In this document: positions 55,274 to 63,109 of the stretch, piece after piece
How the letters are laid out: each line of letters opens with the position of its first letter
How positions within the stretch are numbered: the first letter of the stretch is position 1
Source: Paracoccus sanguinis
Lineage (GTDB): Bacteria; Pseudomonadota; Alphaproteobacteria; Rhodobacterales; Rhodobacteraceae
DNA length: 64,000 nucleotides
Direction of reading: 5' to 3'
Assembly: GCF_900106665.1 (NCBI RefSeq)
Contig: NZ_FNNA01000002.1
Coordinates: 62,001-126,000, forward strand
Made by a program: the position numbers and the translations under genes
Notes under the pieces: generated by a model
The model's input: only the letters and a program-made list of their open reading frames with translations
The model's database searches: none
Told to the model about the DNA's origin: nothing

Positions 55274-56173
55274 ATGAAGGAACCCACGCAGGACCGCCGA
55301 CGGCCGGGCCGGGCCCGCCGGCTCGTCGCCCTGCTCGGGGCGGCGCTCGTGCTGCTGGTGGTGCTGGCCGGCACCAACACGCTGCGCAACAAGGCCGGCA
55401 TCGCCATCACCGACAACACGCCGGCCGAGCGCCGGGCGCTGCTCGAACCCTTCTGGCGGTTGGTCGGGACCGACGCCGCCCCCCCGCCCCCGGTCGAGGG
55501 CGCCGCGGCCCTGCTGATGTCCGGCTGCGACGGCCCGCACGACAACATGGACTATTGGGGCGCGGTGCTGGCCGGCGCCGGGCGCCCGGCGCTGGTGGTG
55601 GACAGCCACGGCCCGCGCGGGCTGGGCGAGTTCGACCTGTGGCGGCTGGTCTGTGCCGGGCAAATCCTTCCGGGCGCCGAGCGGGCCGGCGACGTCGCCG
55701 TGGCGCTGGCCGCGACGCGGGCCGCGCGGGTGACGCTGCTCGGCGCCTCGCACGGCGGCTGGACGGTGATGGAGCTCATGGCGCAGCTCGCCACCGGGGA
55801 GGTGCCGCCCGGCCTGACGGCGTGGCCGGCTCCGCCCGCCGACCTCGCGCGGCGGATCGACCGGGTGGTGCTGCTCTATCCCTATTGCGGGGCGCTGAAC
55901 GGCGCCGCGGCCGGCGACTGGTCGGCGGCCCCGCCGATCCTGATGGTGCTGGGCAGCGAGGACCGGGTGATCAGCACCCCCGACTGTCAGGCGATGGCCG
56001 AGGCGCTGCGCCGCCGCGGCGCCGACATCCGGGTGATCGAACTGCCGGGGATCGACCACGGCTTCGACCAGGCGGAACGCTCGCCCCTTTCGCCGCTCAG
56101 GCTGGTGCCCGAGGCGCGCGCGGCGACGCGGCGCGCGGTGCTCGGGTTCCTCGATGCGGGCAACCGGCGCTGA
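55274..56173 (+). CDS. Membrane-anchored alpha/beta hydrolase (dienelactone-hydrolase-like)
   Basis: A 299-residue protein with a basic start and one transmembrane helix (about residues 17-34), so the enzyme would face the periplasm. The nucleophile elbow is LLGASHGGWTVME (Gly-x-Ser-x-Gly), the acid is likely Asp in VLGSEDRVI and the histidine is in LPGIDHGFDQ. The substrate is unknown. Dienelactone-hydrolase-family proteins of this shape are common in Rhodobacteraceae. The gene converges on the AI-2E permease with nine bases between stops, and a short CTGACG/CGTCAG hairpin spans the junction. Confidence 0.8.
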   Translation: MKEPTQDRRRPGRARRLVALLGAALVLLVVLAGTNTLRNKAGIAITDNTPAERRALLEPFWRLVGTDAAPPPPVEGAAALLMSGCDGPHDNMDYWGAVLAGAGRPALVVDSHGPRGLGEFDLWRLVCAGQILPGAERAGDVAVALAATRAARVTLLGASHGGWTVMELMAQLATGEVPPGLTAWPAPPADLARRIDRVVLLYPYCGALNGAAAGDWSAAPPILMVLGSEDRVISTPDCQAMAEALRRRGADIRVIELPGIDHGFDQAERSPLSPLRLVPEARAATRRAVLGFLDAGNRR

Positions 56174-56182
56174 CGCAGCCCG

Positions 56183-57220
56183 TCAGGCGCCCGCGACCTC
56201 GACCTGCTCGCCCAGCGTGTCCTTGAGCCACAGCTCCTGCACCGCGACCAGCACCGTGAGCGCCAGCGGCACGGCCAGCAGCACGCCGATCACCCCGAAC
56301 AGCGTCCCGAACACCGCGAGCGAGAAGATCACCACCACCGCGGGCACCTGCACCGTCCATTGCTGGACGCGCGGGACGAGGACGAGGCTCTCGATCTCCT
56401 GAATGGCGATGGCGGCGGCGAGGGTCCAGAGGATCGTCTCGAGCCCGACAGGGACCGCGGTCAGCACCGCGATGGCCCCGGCGAGGAACGGGCCGAGCAT
56501 GGGGACGAAGTTCAGCACCCCCGCGATGACCGCGAGCGCGGTGGCCGAGGGCAGGCCGATCAGCGAGTAGGCGGCAAAGGACATCGCCCCGATCGCGACC
56601 ATCACGATCAGCTGGCCGACGAACCACCCGCTCAGCGCATGAGCGATCGAGTCCATCGCCTTGCCGACCCCGGCTCGCTGGGCCGCCGGGAACAGCAGCA
56701 GCGTCCCGCGCCGGTAGAGCGCCGGGTCGAGCGCGAAGAACACCCCCGCGCCGATCACCAGCAGAAGCTCGATGACCGACGAAAACGCGTTGATGCCGTA
56801 GCGCGCCACGTTGCCCACCATGCCGGGGTCGATCAGGTCGGGCGCGAGCTGGTCGACCATCTTTCCCGGGTCGAGCTCGATCGGCATCCCCAGCGTCCCC
56901 GCCACCGCGTCGATGGTGTCGGGCAGCGCGCCCAGCACGGCGGCGATCTGCTGGTAGAGCTGGCCCCAGACCAGCCAGATGAAGAGTCCCAGCAGTCCGA
57001 TGGTCCCCAGCGCGGCGATCACCACCGCCCATGTGTAGCGCAGCCCCGTCCACCCGGCGAGGCGCCGCCCGGCGGCCGAGATCAGCACGCCGACCAGCAC
57101 TGCGGCGAAGATCAGCACCGCGACATAGGACAGCCGCCACAGCAGCAGCGCCGCGGCGCCGAGCGCGATCACGATGAGGGTGCGGCGGGCGAAATCCCAG
57201 TCGGTGAAGCGGTCGGTCAT
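56183..57220 (-). CDS. AI-2E-family transporter (PerM-like)
   Basis: A 345-residue membrane protein with about seven to eight helices. Family features are YVAVLIFAAVLVGVLISAAGRRL near the N-terminus, ALSGWFVGQLIVMVAIGAMSFAAYSLIGLPSATALAVIAGVLNFVPMLGPFLAGAIAVL and the final PAVVVIFSLAVFGTLFGVIGVLLAVPLALTVLVAVQELW. The name comes from TqsA; only a few members move autoinducer-2, and others act as Na+(Li+)/H+ antiporters. The ATG at 57220 (MTDRFTDWDF) is preferred to the one at 57325, which would add 35 basic residues with no conservation expected. Confidence 0.88.
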   Translation of the reverse strand: MTDRFTDWDFARRTLIVIALGAAALLLWRLSYVAVLIFAAVLVGVLISAAGRRLAGWTGLRYTWAVVIAALGTIGLLGLFIWLVWGQLYQQIAAVLGALPDTIDAVAGTLGMPIELDPGKMVDQLAPDLIDPGMVGNVARYGINAFSSVIELLLVIGAGVFFALDPALYRRGTLLLFPAAQRAGVGKAMDSIAHALSGWFVGQLIVMVAIGAMSFAAYSLIGLPSATALAVIAGVLNFVPMLGPFLAGAIAVLTAVPVGLETILWTLAAAIAIQEIESLVLVPRVQQWTVQVPAVVVIFSLAVFGTLFGVIGVLLAVPLALTVLVAVQELWLKDTLGEQVEVAGA

Positions 57221-57425
57221 GGCAGCGCCCCTCATGTGCAAAGGGCCGCTGCCCCGTCGCGCGGCAGAATGGGGGAAGCGGCGGGGCCGGGCAAGCGGCC
57301 GCGGCCCGAGGCACCGCGGCGTCACGGGGCGGGCGCGCGAGGGTCGGTGGTGCCCAGCCTGTGAGCAAACGCGGCGAACACGCCCCGGATCGGGTCGTTA
57401 ACGGACCCGCGCGCGCCCCCGTGGT

Positions 57426-57453
57426 TTGACCCCCGAGTCCCGCGCTGTTATTG
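57426..57453 (+). promoter_or_regulatory. Possible psd promoter
   Basis: TTGACC (57426-57431), a 16-bp gap and TTATTG (57448-57453) lie about 50 bp before the psd start. The -35 is good and the -10 weak, so this is tentative. Confidence 0.35.
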
Positions 57454-57501
57454 ACGCCCGGACCGGGATCGGAAGGCACGAGGGAAGGGGACCGCCGACG
57501 C

Positions 57502-58194
57502 ATGACCATGTGGGGCACCTTTCTCAAGCCGATGCACCCCGAGGGCTATCGGTTCGTCGGCATCTTCGCCGCCGTCACGCTGGTGCTGTTCCTCGTCTGG
57601 GCGCCGCTCGGCTGGCTCGGGCTGGGCCTCACGATCTGGTGCTATTACTTCTTCCGCGATCCGCCGCGCGCCGTGCCCCAGGGCGAGGGGCTGGTCGTCA
57701 GCCCGGCCGATGGCGTCGTCTCGCTGATCGGGCCGGCGGTGCCGCCGGCGGAGCTGGGGATGGCGCCGGTGGCGCTGACGCGGGTCAGCGTCTTCATGTC
57801 GGTCTTCAACTGCCACGTGAACCGCGCCCCCGTCGCGGGGCGGGTGGCGGCGGTCGCCTATCGGCCGGGGAAGTTCTTCAACGCCTCGCTCGACAAGGCC
57901 AGCGACCAGAACGAGCGCAATGCGCTCTGCCTCGAACTGGCGGACGGGAGGCAGCTCGCGGTGGTCCAGATCGCGGGGCTGGTGGCGCGGCGGATCCTGT
58001 GCTGGTCGCGCGAGGGCGACAGCCTCAGGACCGGGCAGCGCTTCGGGCTGATCCGCTTCGGCTCGCGGCTCGATGTCTATCTGCCGCCCGGTGTCGCGCC
58101 CATGGTCGCGGTGGGACAGACCATGGTCGCGGGTGAGACCGTGATCGCCGAGCTGGGCCGGCCAGGGGCAGCGCGTGCTGCCGTGATCGACTGA
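57502..58194 (+). CDS. psd: Phosphatidylserine decarboxylase proenzyme (short form)
   Basis: Makes phosphatidylethanolamine from phosphatidylserine. The 230-residue short type has one N-terminal membrane segment pair, the [10 protein letters not shown] motif, [27 protein letters not shown] and the self-cleavage Gly187-Ser188 in [13 protein letters not shown], where Ser188 becomes the pyruvoyl group. The ATG at 57502 (MTMWGTF) follows GAAGGGGA. It is followed after two bases by pssA, so the pathway enzymes are in one operon although in reverse order of use. Confidence 0.95.
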   Translation: MTMWGTFLKPMHPEGYRFVGIFAAVTLVLFLVWAPLGWLGLGLTIWCYYFFRDPPRAVPQGEGLVVSPADGVVSLIGPAVPPAELGMAPVALTRVSVFMSVFNCHVNRAPVAGRVAAVAYRPGKFFNASLDKASDQNERNALCLELADGRQLAVVQIAGLVARRILCWSREGDSLRTGQRFGLIRFGSRLDVYLPPGVAPMVAVGQTMVAGETVIAELGRPGAARAAVID

Positions 58195-58196
58195 CC

Positions 58197-58949
58197 ATGC
58201 TCAGGCACAGGGAACGACCGACGCGATTGTCCCTGACGCAGCTTCTGCCCAATGCGCTGACGCTTGCGGGGCTGTGTGCCGGAATGACGGCGATCCGCTT
58301 TGCCGTGCTGGGGCAATTCGACCGCGCGGTGCTGCTGATCCTGCTCGCCGCGGTCCTGGACGGGGTGGACGGGCGCCTCGCCCGGACGCTGCGCAGCGAA
58401 AGCGCCATGGGGGCCGAGCTCGATTCGCTGTGCGATTTCGTGAACTTCGGGGTAACGCCGGCGCTGGTCCTGCATCTGTGGGCCCAAGGCGGGGCCGGAG
58501 GCTTCGCGTGGATCGCCGCGCTGCTCTATGCCTCGGCCTGCGCGTTGCGGCTGGCCCGGTTCAACATCAGCAGCCGCCAGGCGGCGGCCGCACCGAAGCC
58601 GAAGAAGAGCTTCACCGGGGTGCCCTCGCCGGCGGGGGCGATGCTGGTGCTGCTGCCGATCTTCGTGGCCCTGCTGATCCCCGGCGCCGGGCTGCACGCG
58701 GCCGTGTGCGGGTTGTGGATGATCGCGGTCGCCGCGCTGATGGTCAGCCGGCTGCCGACCCCCGCGATCCCCTCGGTGCGGGTGCGGCCGGATCAGGCGC
58801 GGCTGATCCTGCTCGGCGGGCTCGCTCTGGGCGCGGCGCTGCTGACCTATACCTGGCTGACGCTGGTCCTGCTGGACACCGCCTATCTGCTGCTCTTGGC
58901 GTGGACGTGGAACCGTCATCGCCAATCGTCCCCTGCAAAGGAGCGCTGA
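58197..58949 (+). CDS. pssA: PssA, CDP-diacylglycerol-serine O-phosphatidyltransferase
   Basis: Makes phosphatidylserine from CDP-diacylglycerol and serine. A 250-residue membrane protein with the CDP-alcohol phosphatidyltransferase motif DGVDGRLARTLRSESAMGAELDSLCD (D-x2-DG-x2-AR-x8-G-x3-D-x3-D) at about residues 55-80 and roughly six to eight helices. It begins two bases after the psd stop and its TGA is followed immediately by the pmtA ATG, so the three genes form a tight operon. Confidence 0.95.
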   Translation: MLRHRERPTRLSLTQLLPNALTLAGLCAGMTAIRFAVLGQFDRAVLLILLAAVLDGVDGRLARTLRSESAMGAELDSLCDFVNFGVTPALVLHLWAQGGAGGFAWIAALLYASACALRLARFNISSRQAAAAPKPKKSFTGVPSPAGAMLVLLPIFVALLIPGAGLHAAVCGLWMIAVAALMVSRLPTPAIPSVRVRPDQARLILLGGLALGAALLTYTWLTLVLLDTAYLLLLAWTWNRHRQSSPAKER

Positions 58950-59567
58950 ATGGACCTTCACGCCGTCGAGAAGTCCTATGCCCGCTGGGCGCCGATCTAC
59001 GACCGGACCTTCGGCGCCCTCACCGGCGTCGGCCGCCGCCGGGCCACGGCGCTGCTCAGCCGGCTCGGCGGGTCGGTCCTCGAGGTCGGGGTGGGCACCG
59101 GGCTGGCGCTGCCGCTCTACGGCCCGACCGTCAGCGTGACTGGCGTCGATTACAGCGCCGAGATGCTCGAAAAGGCCCGCGCCAAGGTCGAGGCCGAAGG
59201 GCTGGACCGCGTCACCGCGCTGCGCCGCATGGATGCCCGCGCGCTGGAGTTTCCCGACGCGAGTTTCGATCATGTCGCGGCCATGCACGTGATCTCGGTC
59301 GTGCCCGAGCCGGAGAAGGTGATGTCCGAGATCGCCCGGGTGCTGCGCCCCGGCGGCAGCGTGGTCATCGTCAACCACTTCGCCCGTGATACCGGCCTGC
59401 TGGCCCGGGCCGAGCGGTTGGCCGCGCCGCTCGCCAACCTGCTCGGCTGGCACTCGGACTTCGACCGGGCCCGCGTGCTGGGCGAGCCGAGCCTGACGCT
59501 GGTCGAGGAATGCACCCTGCCGCCGGCGGGGATGATGACCCTGCTGCGGCTGGTGAAGGCGGCGTGA
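58950..59567 (+). CDS. pmtA: PmtA, phosphatidylethanolamine N-methyltransferase (Rhodobacter type)
   Basis: A 205-residue class I SAM methyltransferase that begins MDLHAVEKSYARWAPIYDRTFGALTGVGRR, closely like the Rhodobacter-type PmtA that methylates phosphatidylethanolamine three times to phosphatidylcholine. The SAM loop is VLEVGVGTGLALPLYG (residues about 43-58), with VTGVDYSAEMLEKAR and SFDHVAAMHVISVVPEP. The ATG directly abuts the pssA TGA, which makes the substrate assignment strong. A general methyltransferase is the only alternative. Confidence 0.9.
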   Translation: MDLHAVEKSYARWAPIYDRTFGALTGVGRRRATALLSRLGGSVLEVGVGTGLALPLYGPTVSVTGVDYSAEMLEKARAKVEAEGLDRVTALRRMDARALEFPDASFDHVAAMHVISVVPEPEKVMSEIARVLRPGGSVVIVNHFARDTGLLARAERLAAPLANLLGWHSDFDRARVLGEPSLTLVEECTLPPAGMMTLLRLVKAA

Positions 59568-59643
59568 GCGCGTGTCGCCGGTGCGGCCGGCAGTCGACCG
59601 ACGACGGGAGGCGGGCAGATGCCACCGCGGGTGAAGGCTCGCG

Positions 59644-59663
59644 GTTCGTCCGTCGGGACGAAC
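59644..59663 (+). terminator. Inverted repeat after pmtA
   Basis: GTTCGTCC-GTCG-GGACGAAC is a perfect 8-bp-arm hairpin about 77 bp after the pmtA stop. It may terminate the psd-pssA-pmtA operon or be an operator. Its GTTC and GAAC ends are in opposing orientation and not in the direct-repeat SOS box arrangement. Confidence 0.4.
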
Positions 59664-59747
59664 AGCCGATCAACGCCCCGATGCGGCGCGCCCGACAGTC
59701 ATCACAGTGATCTCGAGAGGGTCTTTCGACACCCGGCGTGGGATGTC

Positions 59748-59821
59748 TGGAGCGGGTGAAGGGAATCGAACCCTCGTCGTAAGCTTGGGAAGCTTCTGCT
59801 CTACCATTGAGCTACACCCGC
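59748..59821 (-). tRNA. tRNA-Gly (anticodon CCC), CCA encoded
   Basis: On the minus strand the acceptor GCGGGTG (59821-59815) pairs with CACCCGC (59758-59752). The D arm is GCTCAATGGTAGAGC, the anticodon arm GAAGC-TTCCCAA-GCTTA has loop TTCCCAA so the anticodon is CCC, and the T arm is GAGGGTTCGATTCCCTT. The outermost anticodon-stem pair is a G-A mismatch. Discriminator T is followed by encoded CCA. It reads GGG glycine codons. Confidence 0.94.
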
Positions 59822-59884
59822 GTGCGGCCTGCGATAGCGCGGGGCGGCGGCCGGGTCAAGCGGCGACGCGCGGCGGGCGCGGCG

Positions 59885-60307
59885 TCAGAGCAGACCCATC
59901 GCCGCCAGCTCGCGCGCCAGCCGGGGCGGCAGCGCGGTTTCCTCGGCGCGGCTCGCCGGCAGGTCGGGGGGCGCGTCGGCGGCCTCAAGGTAGCGCCAGC
60001 CCTGAAAGGCGCGGCGGGGCACCGCCGCCACCCGGACCAGCGCCGGGTCGAGGATCAGCGCGCAGCGGGCGATGCCGTCGGCCCCGGTGCGCGGCTCGAT
60101 CCCGATCAACCGCTGCCGGGCCAGCATCGTCCCCTTGAACACCCAGTAGAGCGAGCCGCCGGCCAGCAGCTCGTCGGCGCGCTTGGGCTGCATCCGGGTC
60201 ACGTGCTCGGCGGCGCCCCCGCCGAAGCGGTCGCGCTGCCAGCGCTCGAGCGCCTCGGGGTTCGCGGCGCCAACGCACAGCTTCATCATGTGGAGGGGGG
60301 CGGTCAT
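59885..60307 (-). CDS. DUF1489-family protein
   Basis: A 140-residue protein with the DUF1489 pattern: HMMKLCVGAANPEALERWQRDR, HVTRMQPKRADELLAGGSLYWVFKGTMLARQRLIGIE, CALILDPALVRVAAVPRRAFQGWRYLEAADAPPDL. The family is nearly confined to alphaproteobacteria and has no known function. The ATG at 60307 begins MTAPLHMMKL. It is downstream of the antiporter gene by 47 bp, possibly on the same transcript. Confidence 0.9.
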   Translation of the reverse strand: MTAPLHMMKLCVGAANPEALERWQRDRFGGGAAEHVTRMQPKRADELLAGGSLYWVFKGTMLARQRLIGIEPRTGADGIARCALILDPALVRVAAVPRRAFQGWRYLEAADAPPDLPASRAEETALPPRLARELAAMGLL

Positions 60308-60354
60308 GCCTGCCATATAGGCCCCGCCCGCGGCGGTGAACAGGGTCGGGCCCG

Positions 60355-61635
60355 TCAGTTCACCCGCTCGGTCGGGTCCTTCAGCCGCGACATCATGTGC
60401 GGCGCGGCAAAGCCGTGGAAGACGATCGACACGAGGATGATCAGCGTCATCACCGCCCAGAGCAGGCGCCCCGTCTCGATCGAGAAGGGCGCGTGGCCGA
60501 GGCCGTAGGCCATGTAGTAGATCGACCCCACCCCGCGGATGCCGAGCAGGCTGACCGCGGCGCGCGAGGCGGGCGAGAGCCCCGCCCCGGTCAGCGCCAC
60601 CCAGCCCGCGACCGGGCGCACGACCAGCAGGAACAGCGCCGCGACGACCCCGCCGGCCCAGCCGAGCGGCGCGAGCAGCCCCTGCCCCACGGCCATGCCG
60701 AGCACGAACATCACCACGATCAGTCCCATGATCTCGGTCTGTTCGACGAAATGATGCAGGTCGCTGTGGATCTCGTGCCGCGCCTCGACCCGGCGGAACG
60801 CCAGCGCGGCGACGAAGACCGACAGGAAGCCGTAGCCCTCGACCGTCTCGGCCAGCCCGTAGGACACAAGCATCAGCCCGAGCGCGAGGAATGCATCCGC
60901 GACGCTGCCCGCGGGCGCGACGCGGAAGGCGAGCCAGCCGGTCAGCCGCCCGATGACCACCCCCACCGCCAGCCCGGCGGCCAGCCGCCACAGCACGTCG
61001 TGCAGCACCCAGTCGCGCAGCACTTCGGCGGTGAAGCGGCCGCTGTCGCCGGTCACCTGCCCCTCGACCGCCATCGCCGCCGCAGCCGCCAGCGCCAGAT
61101 GCACGAAGGGGAACGCGAGCCCGTCGTTCAGCCCCGCCTCGGAGGTCAGGGCAAACCGCGCCTCGTCGCCATCGCCCTCGCCCGGCGGGCCGACCTGGAC
61201 CGAGGCCGCCAGCACCGGATCGGTCGGCGCCAGCGCCGCCCCCAGCAGCAGCGCCGCGGCGAGCGGCAGGCCCATGAGCCCCCAGCCCAGCAGCGTCATC
61301 GCGCCGATGCAGAGGATCATGGTGATCCCGAGCAGCCGCCACGTCGTCCCCCAGCTCGTCAGCCCCAGCGGCCGGTCGATCTTGAGCCCGCAGCCGGTCA
61401 GCGACAGCAGCACGACGAGTTCTGTGACGTGGGTGATGATCGAGCCGCCGTCGAGCACGTCGATGGTCGGCAGGTCGAGGAAGAAGCCGGTGGCGATCCC
61501 GCCAAGCACGCAGGCGATGGGCAGCGTCACCACCCGCGGCAGCCGGTAGTGGGCGACGATCGGCGGCACCAGCGCGGCCGTGAGGATACCGGCCCCGAAC
61601 AGGGTCAGGAACAGCGGATAGGTCAGGTCGATCAT
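60355..61635 (-). CDS. CPA1-family Na+/H+ antiporter
   Basis: A 426-residue integral membrane protein with about twelve helices. Family motifs include LLSLTGCGLKIDRPL, the unwound-helix APTDPVLAASVQVGP block, ALTSEAGLNDGLAFPFVHLAL (Asn-Asp pair, CPA1 type) and GIRGVGSIYYMAYGLGHA near the C-terminus, where an Arg-Gly-x-Gly-Ser motif is typical. It likely exchanges Na+ or K+ for protons for pH and salt control. A DUF1489 gene follows. Confidence 0.9.
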   Translation of the reverse strand: MIDLTYPLFLTLFGAGILTAALVPPIVAHYRLPRVVTLPIACVLGGIATGFFLDLPTIDVLDGGSIITHVTELVVLLSLTGCGLKIDRPLGLTSWGTTWRLLGITMILCIGAMTLLGWGLMGLPLAAALLLGAALAPTDPVLAASVQVGPPGEGDGDEARFALTSEAGLNDGLAFPFVHLALAAAAAMAVEGQVTGDSGRFTAEVLRDWVLHDVLWRLAAGLAVGVVIGRLTGWLAFRVAPAGSVADAFLALGLMLVSYGLAETVEGYGFLSVFVAALAFRRVEARHEIHSDLHHFVEQTEIMGLIVVMFVLGMAVGQGLLAPLGWAGGVVAALFLLVVRPVAGWVALTGAGLSPASRAAVSLLGIRGVGSIYYMAYGLGHAPFSIETGRLLWAVMTLIILVSIVFHGFAAPHMMSRLKDPTERVN

Positions 61636-61902
61636 GCGCCGTGCCTTGCGTCGGGTATCGCCGATCAGTGCGGGGGGCGCGGGGGGCTGTCAACTGCCTC
61701 GCGCGGCCGTGCACGTGCCGGGGCCGGTGTCGTCGGGTCAGGGCCGCGCGGCCGTCGCGCCGCACCCGGCGCGCGCCGCTTCCGGCTGCCGGAAACCCGC
61801 GGGGGGCGGCTTGCCTCAGGCGACGCCGCCGCGCATGGTCTGCGCCGCGGCCCCGGCAGACCGCCGACCGACCCCGTTCCTGACCCGAGGCCCCCGCCCA
61901 TC

Positions 61903-62658
61903 ATGTCCACGTTCCTGTTGCTGCTCGTCGCCGGCTTCTTCGGCGGGATGCTGAACGCCGTCGCGGGCGGGGGGACGTTCATCACCTTTCCGGCGCTCGT
62001 CTTCACCGGAGTCCCGGTCGTCGCCGCCAACGCCACCACGACGGTCGCGGCGCTGCCCGGCTACCTTGCCGCGGCCCTCGGCTTTCGCCGCGACATCGCC
62101 CGCATCGACCGGGCGCTCGTCACGCGGCTGACGCTCTGGACCATGCTCGGGGGTGCGGTGGGGTCAGGGCTGCTGCTTGTGTCGTCCAACACGGCCTTCG
62201 CCGCCATCGTGCCGTTCCTGCTGCTTGCCGCCACGCTGGTGTTCCTCGGCGGCCCCCGCATCCGCGAGATCGCCAGCCAGTATCGCGGCGGCGTCACCGC
62301 CTTCGGCGCCGGGACCATGCTGCCGGTGGCAATCTACGGGGGCTACTTCAACGGCGGGCTGGGGATCGTGCTGCTGGCGCTCTTCTCGCTCTGGGGGATG
62401 ACCGACCTGCACGCGATGAACGGGCTGAAGAGCTGGCTGTCCTTCGCGCTCGCCATCATCAGCTTCGCGATCTTCGCCGCTGGCGGGCAGATCGTCTGGT
62501 GGGAATGTCTCGCCATGTCGGTGGGCACCATCCTCGGCGGCTTTCTCGGAGCCCCCGTGGCCCGCCGCATCCCCGTCCGGGTGCTGCGCGGGTTGATCGC
62601 GGTCGTCGGGTTCGGCATGACGGCGGTATTCTTCTGGCGCCTCATCAACGGAGCATGA
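61903..62658 (+). CDS. TSUP-family (TauE/SafE) permease
   Basis: A 251-residue membrane protein with about eight helices. The TauE/SafE repeat motif is clear: LVAGFFGGMLNAVAGGGTFITFPALVFTGVPVVAANATTTVAALPGYLAAALGFRRD and, in the second half, YGGYFNGGLGIVLLALFSLWGMTDLHAMNGLKSWL. The family transports sulfur-containing or organic anions; the substrate is unknown. The ATG at 61903 (MSTFLLLL) was chosen; the open frame extending back to 60397 is antisense to the antiporter. ridA begins two bases after its stop. Confidence 0.9.
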   Translation: MSTFLLLLVAGFFGGMLNAVAGGGTFITFPALVFTGVPVVAANATTTVAALPGYLAAALGFRRDIARIDRALVTRLTLWTMLGGAVGSGLLLVSSNTAFAAIVPFLLLAATLVFLGGPRIREIASQYRGGVTAFGAGTMLPVAIYGGYFNGGLGIVLLALFSLWGMTDLHAMNGLKSWLSFALAIISFAIFAAGGQIVWWECLAMSVGTILGGFLGAPVARRIPVRVLRGLIAVVGFGMTAVFFWRLINGA

Positions 62659-62660
62659 CC

Positions 62661-63008
62661 ATGGCGGACATCAAGCGCATCGAGACCGGCAACCGCATGA
62701 GCATGGCGGTCGTCCACAACGGCACGGTCTATCTGGCCGGGCAGGTCGGCAAGCCGGGCGAGAGCGTGACCGACCAGACCCGCGAGGTGCTGGCGCAGGT
62801 GGACCGCCTGCTGGCCGAGGCGGGGACCGACAAGACCCGCATCCTCTCGGCGCAGATCTGGCTGGCCGACATGGCCGACTTCGCCGAGATGAACGCCGTC
62901 TGGGACGCATGGGTGCCGCAGGGCCACACCCCGGCCCGCGCCACCGGCGAGGCGAAGCTCGCCACCCCCGACTACAAGGTCGAGGTGATCGTCGTCGCGG
63001 CGCTGTAA
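62661..63008 (+). CDS. RidA-family protein (YjgF/YER057c/UK114)
   Basis: A 115-residue RidA-like protein. The pattern is MADIKRIETGNRMSMAVVHNGTVYLAGQVGKPGESVTDQTREVLAQVDRLLAEAGTDKTRILSAQIWLADMADFAEMNAVWDAWVPQGHTPARATGEAKLA, with the Arg-Ala-Thr near residue 97 standing where RidA's catalytic Arg105 sits. RidA proteins deaminate reactive enamine/imine intermediates; subfamily members differ. The ATG at 62661 has GGAG at seven-base spacing; the ATG six bases upstream is too close to that site. It is coupled to the TSUP permease gene. Confidence 0.9.
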   Translation: MADIKRIETGNRMSMAVVHNGTVYLAGQVGKPGESVTDQTREVLAQVDRLLAEAGTDKTRILSAQIWLADMADFAEMNAVWDAWVPQGHTPARATGEAKLATPDYKVEVIVVAAL

Positions 63009-63109
63009 GCGAAGCGACTAGCGCGGCCCGTATGCGGACCACCCGGCGGGGCTATTCAACGGCCCCGTCGGCGGACTCGTCGGCTTCCCACCCGACCATT
63101 CCGTAAGGC

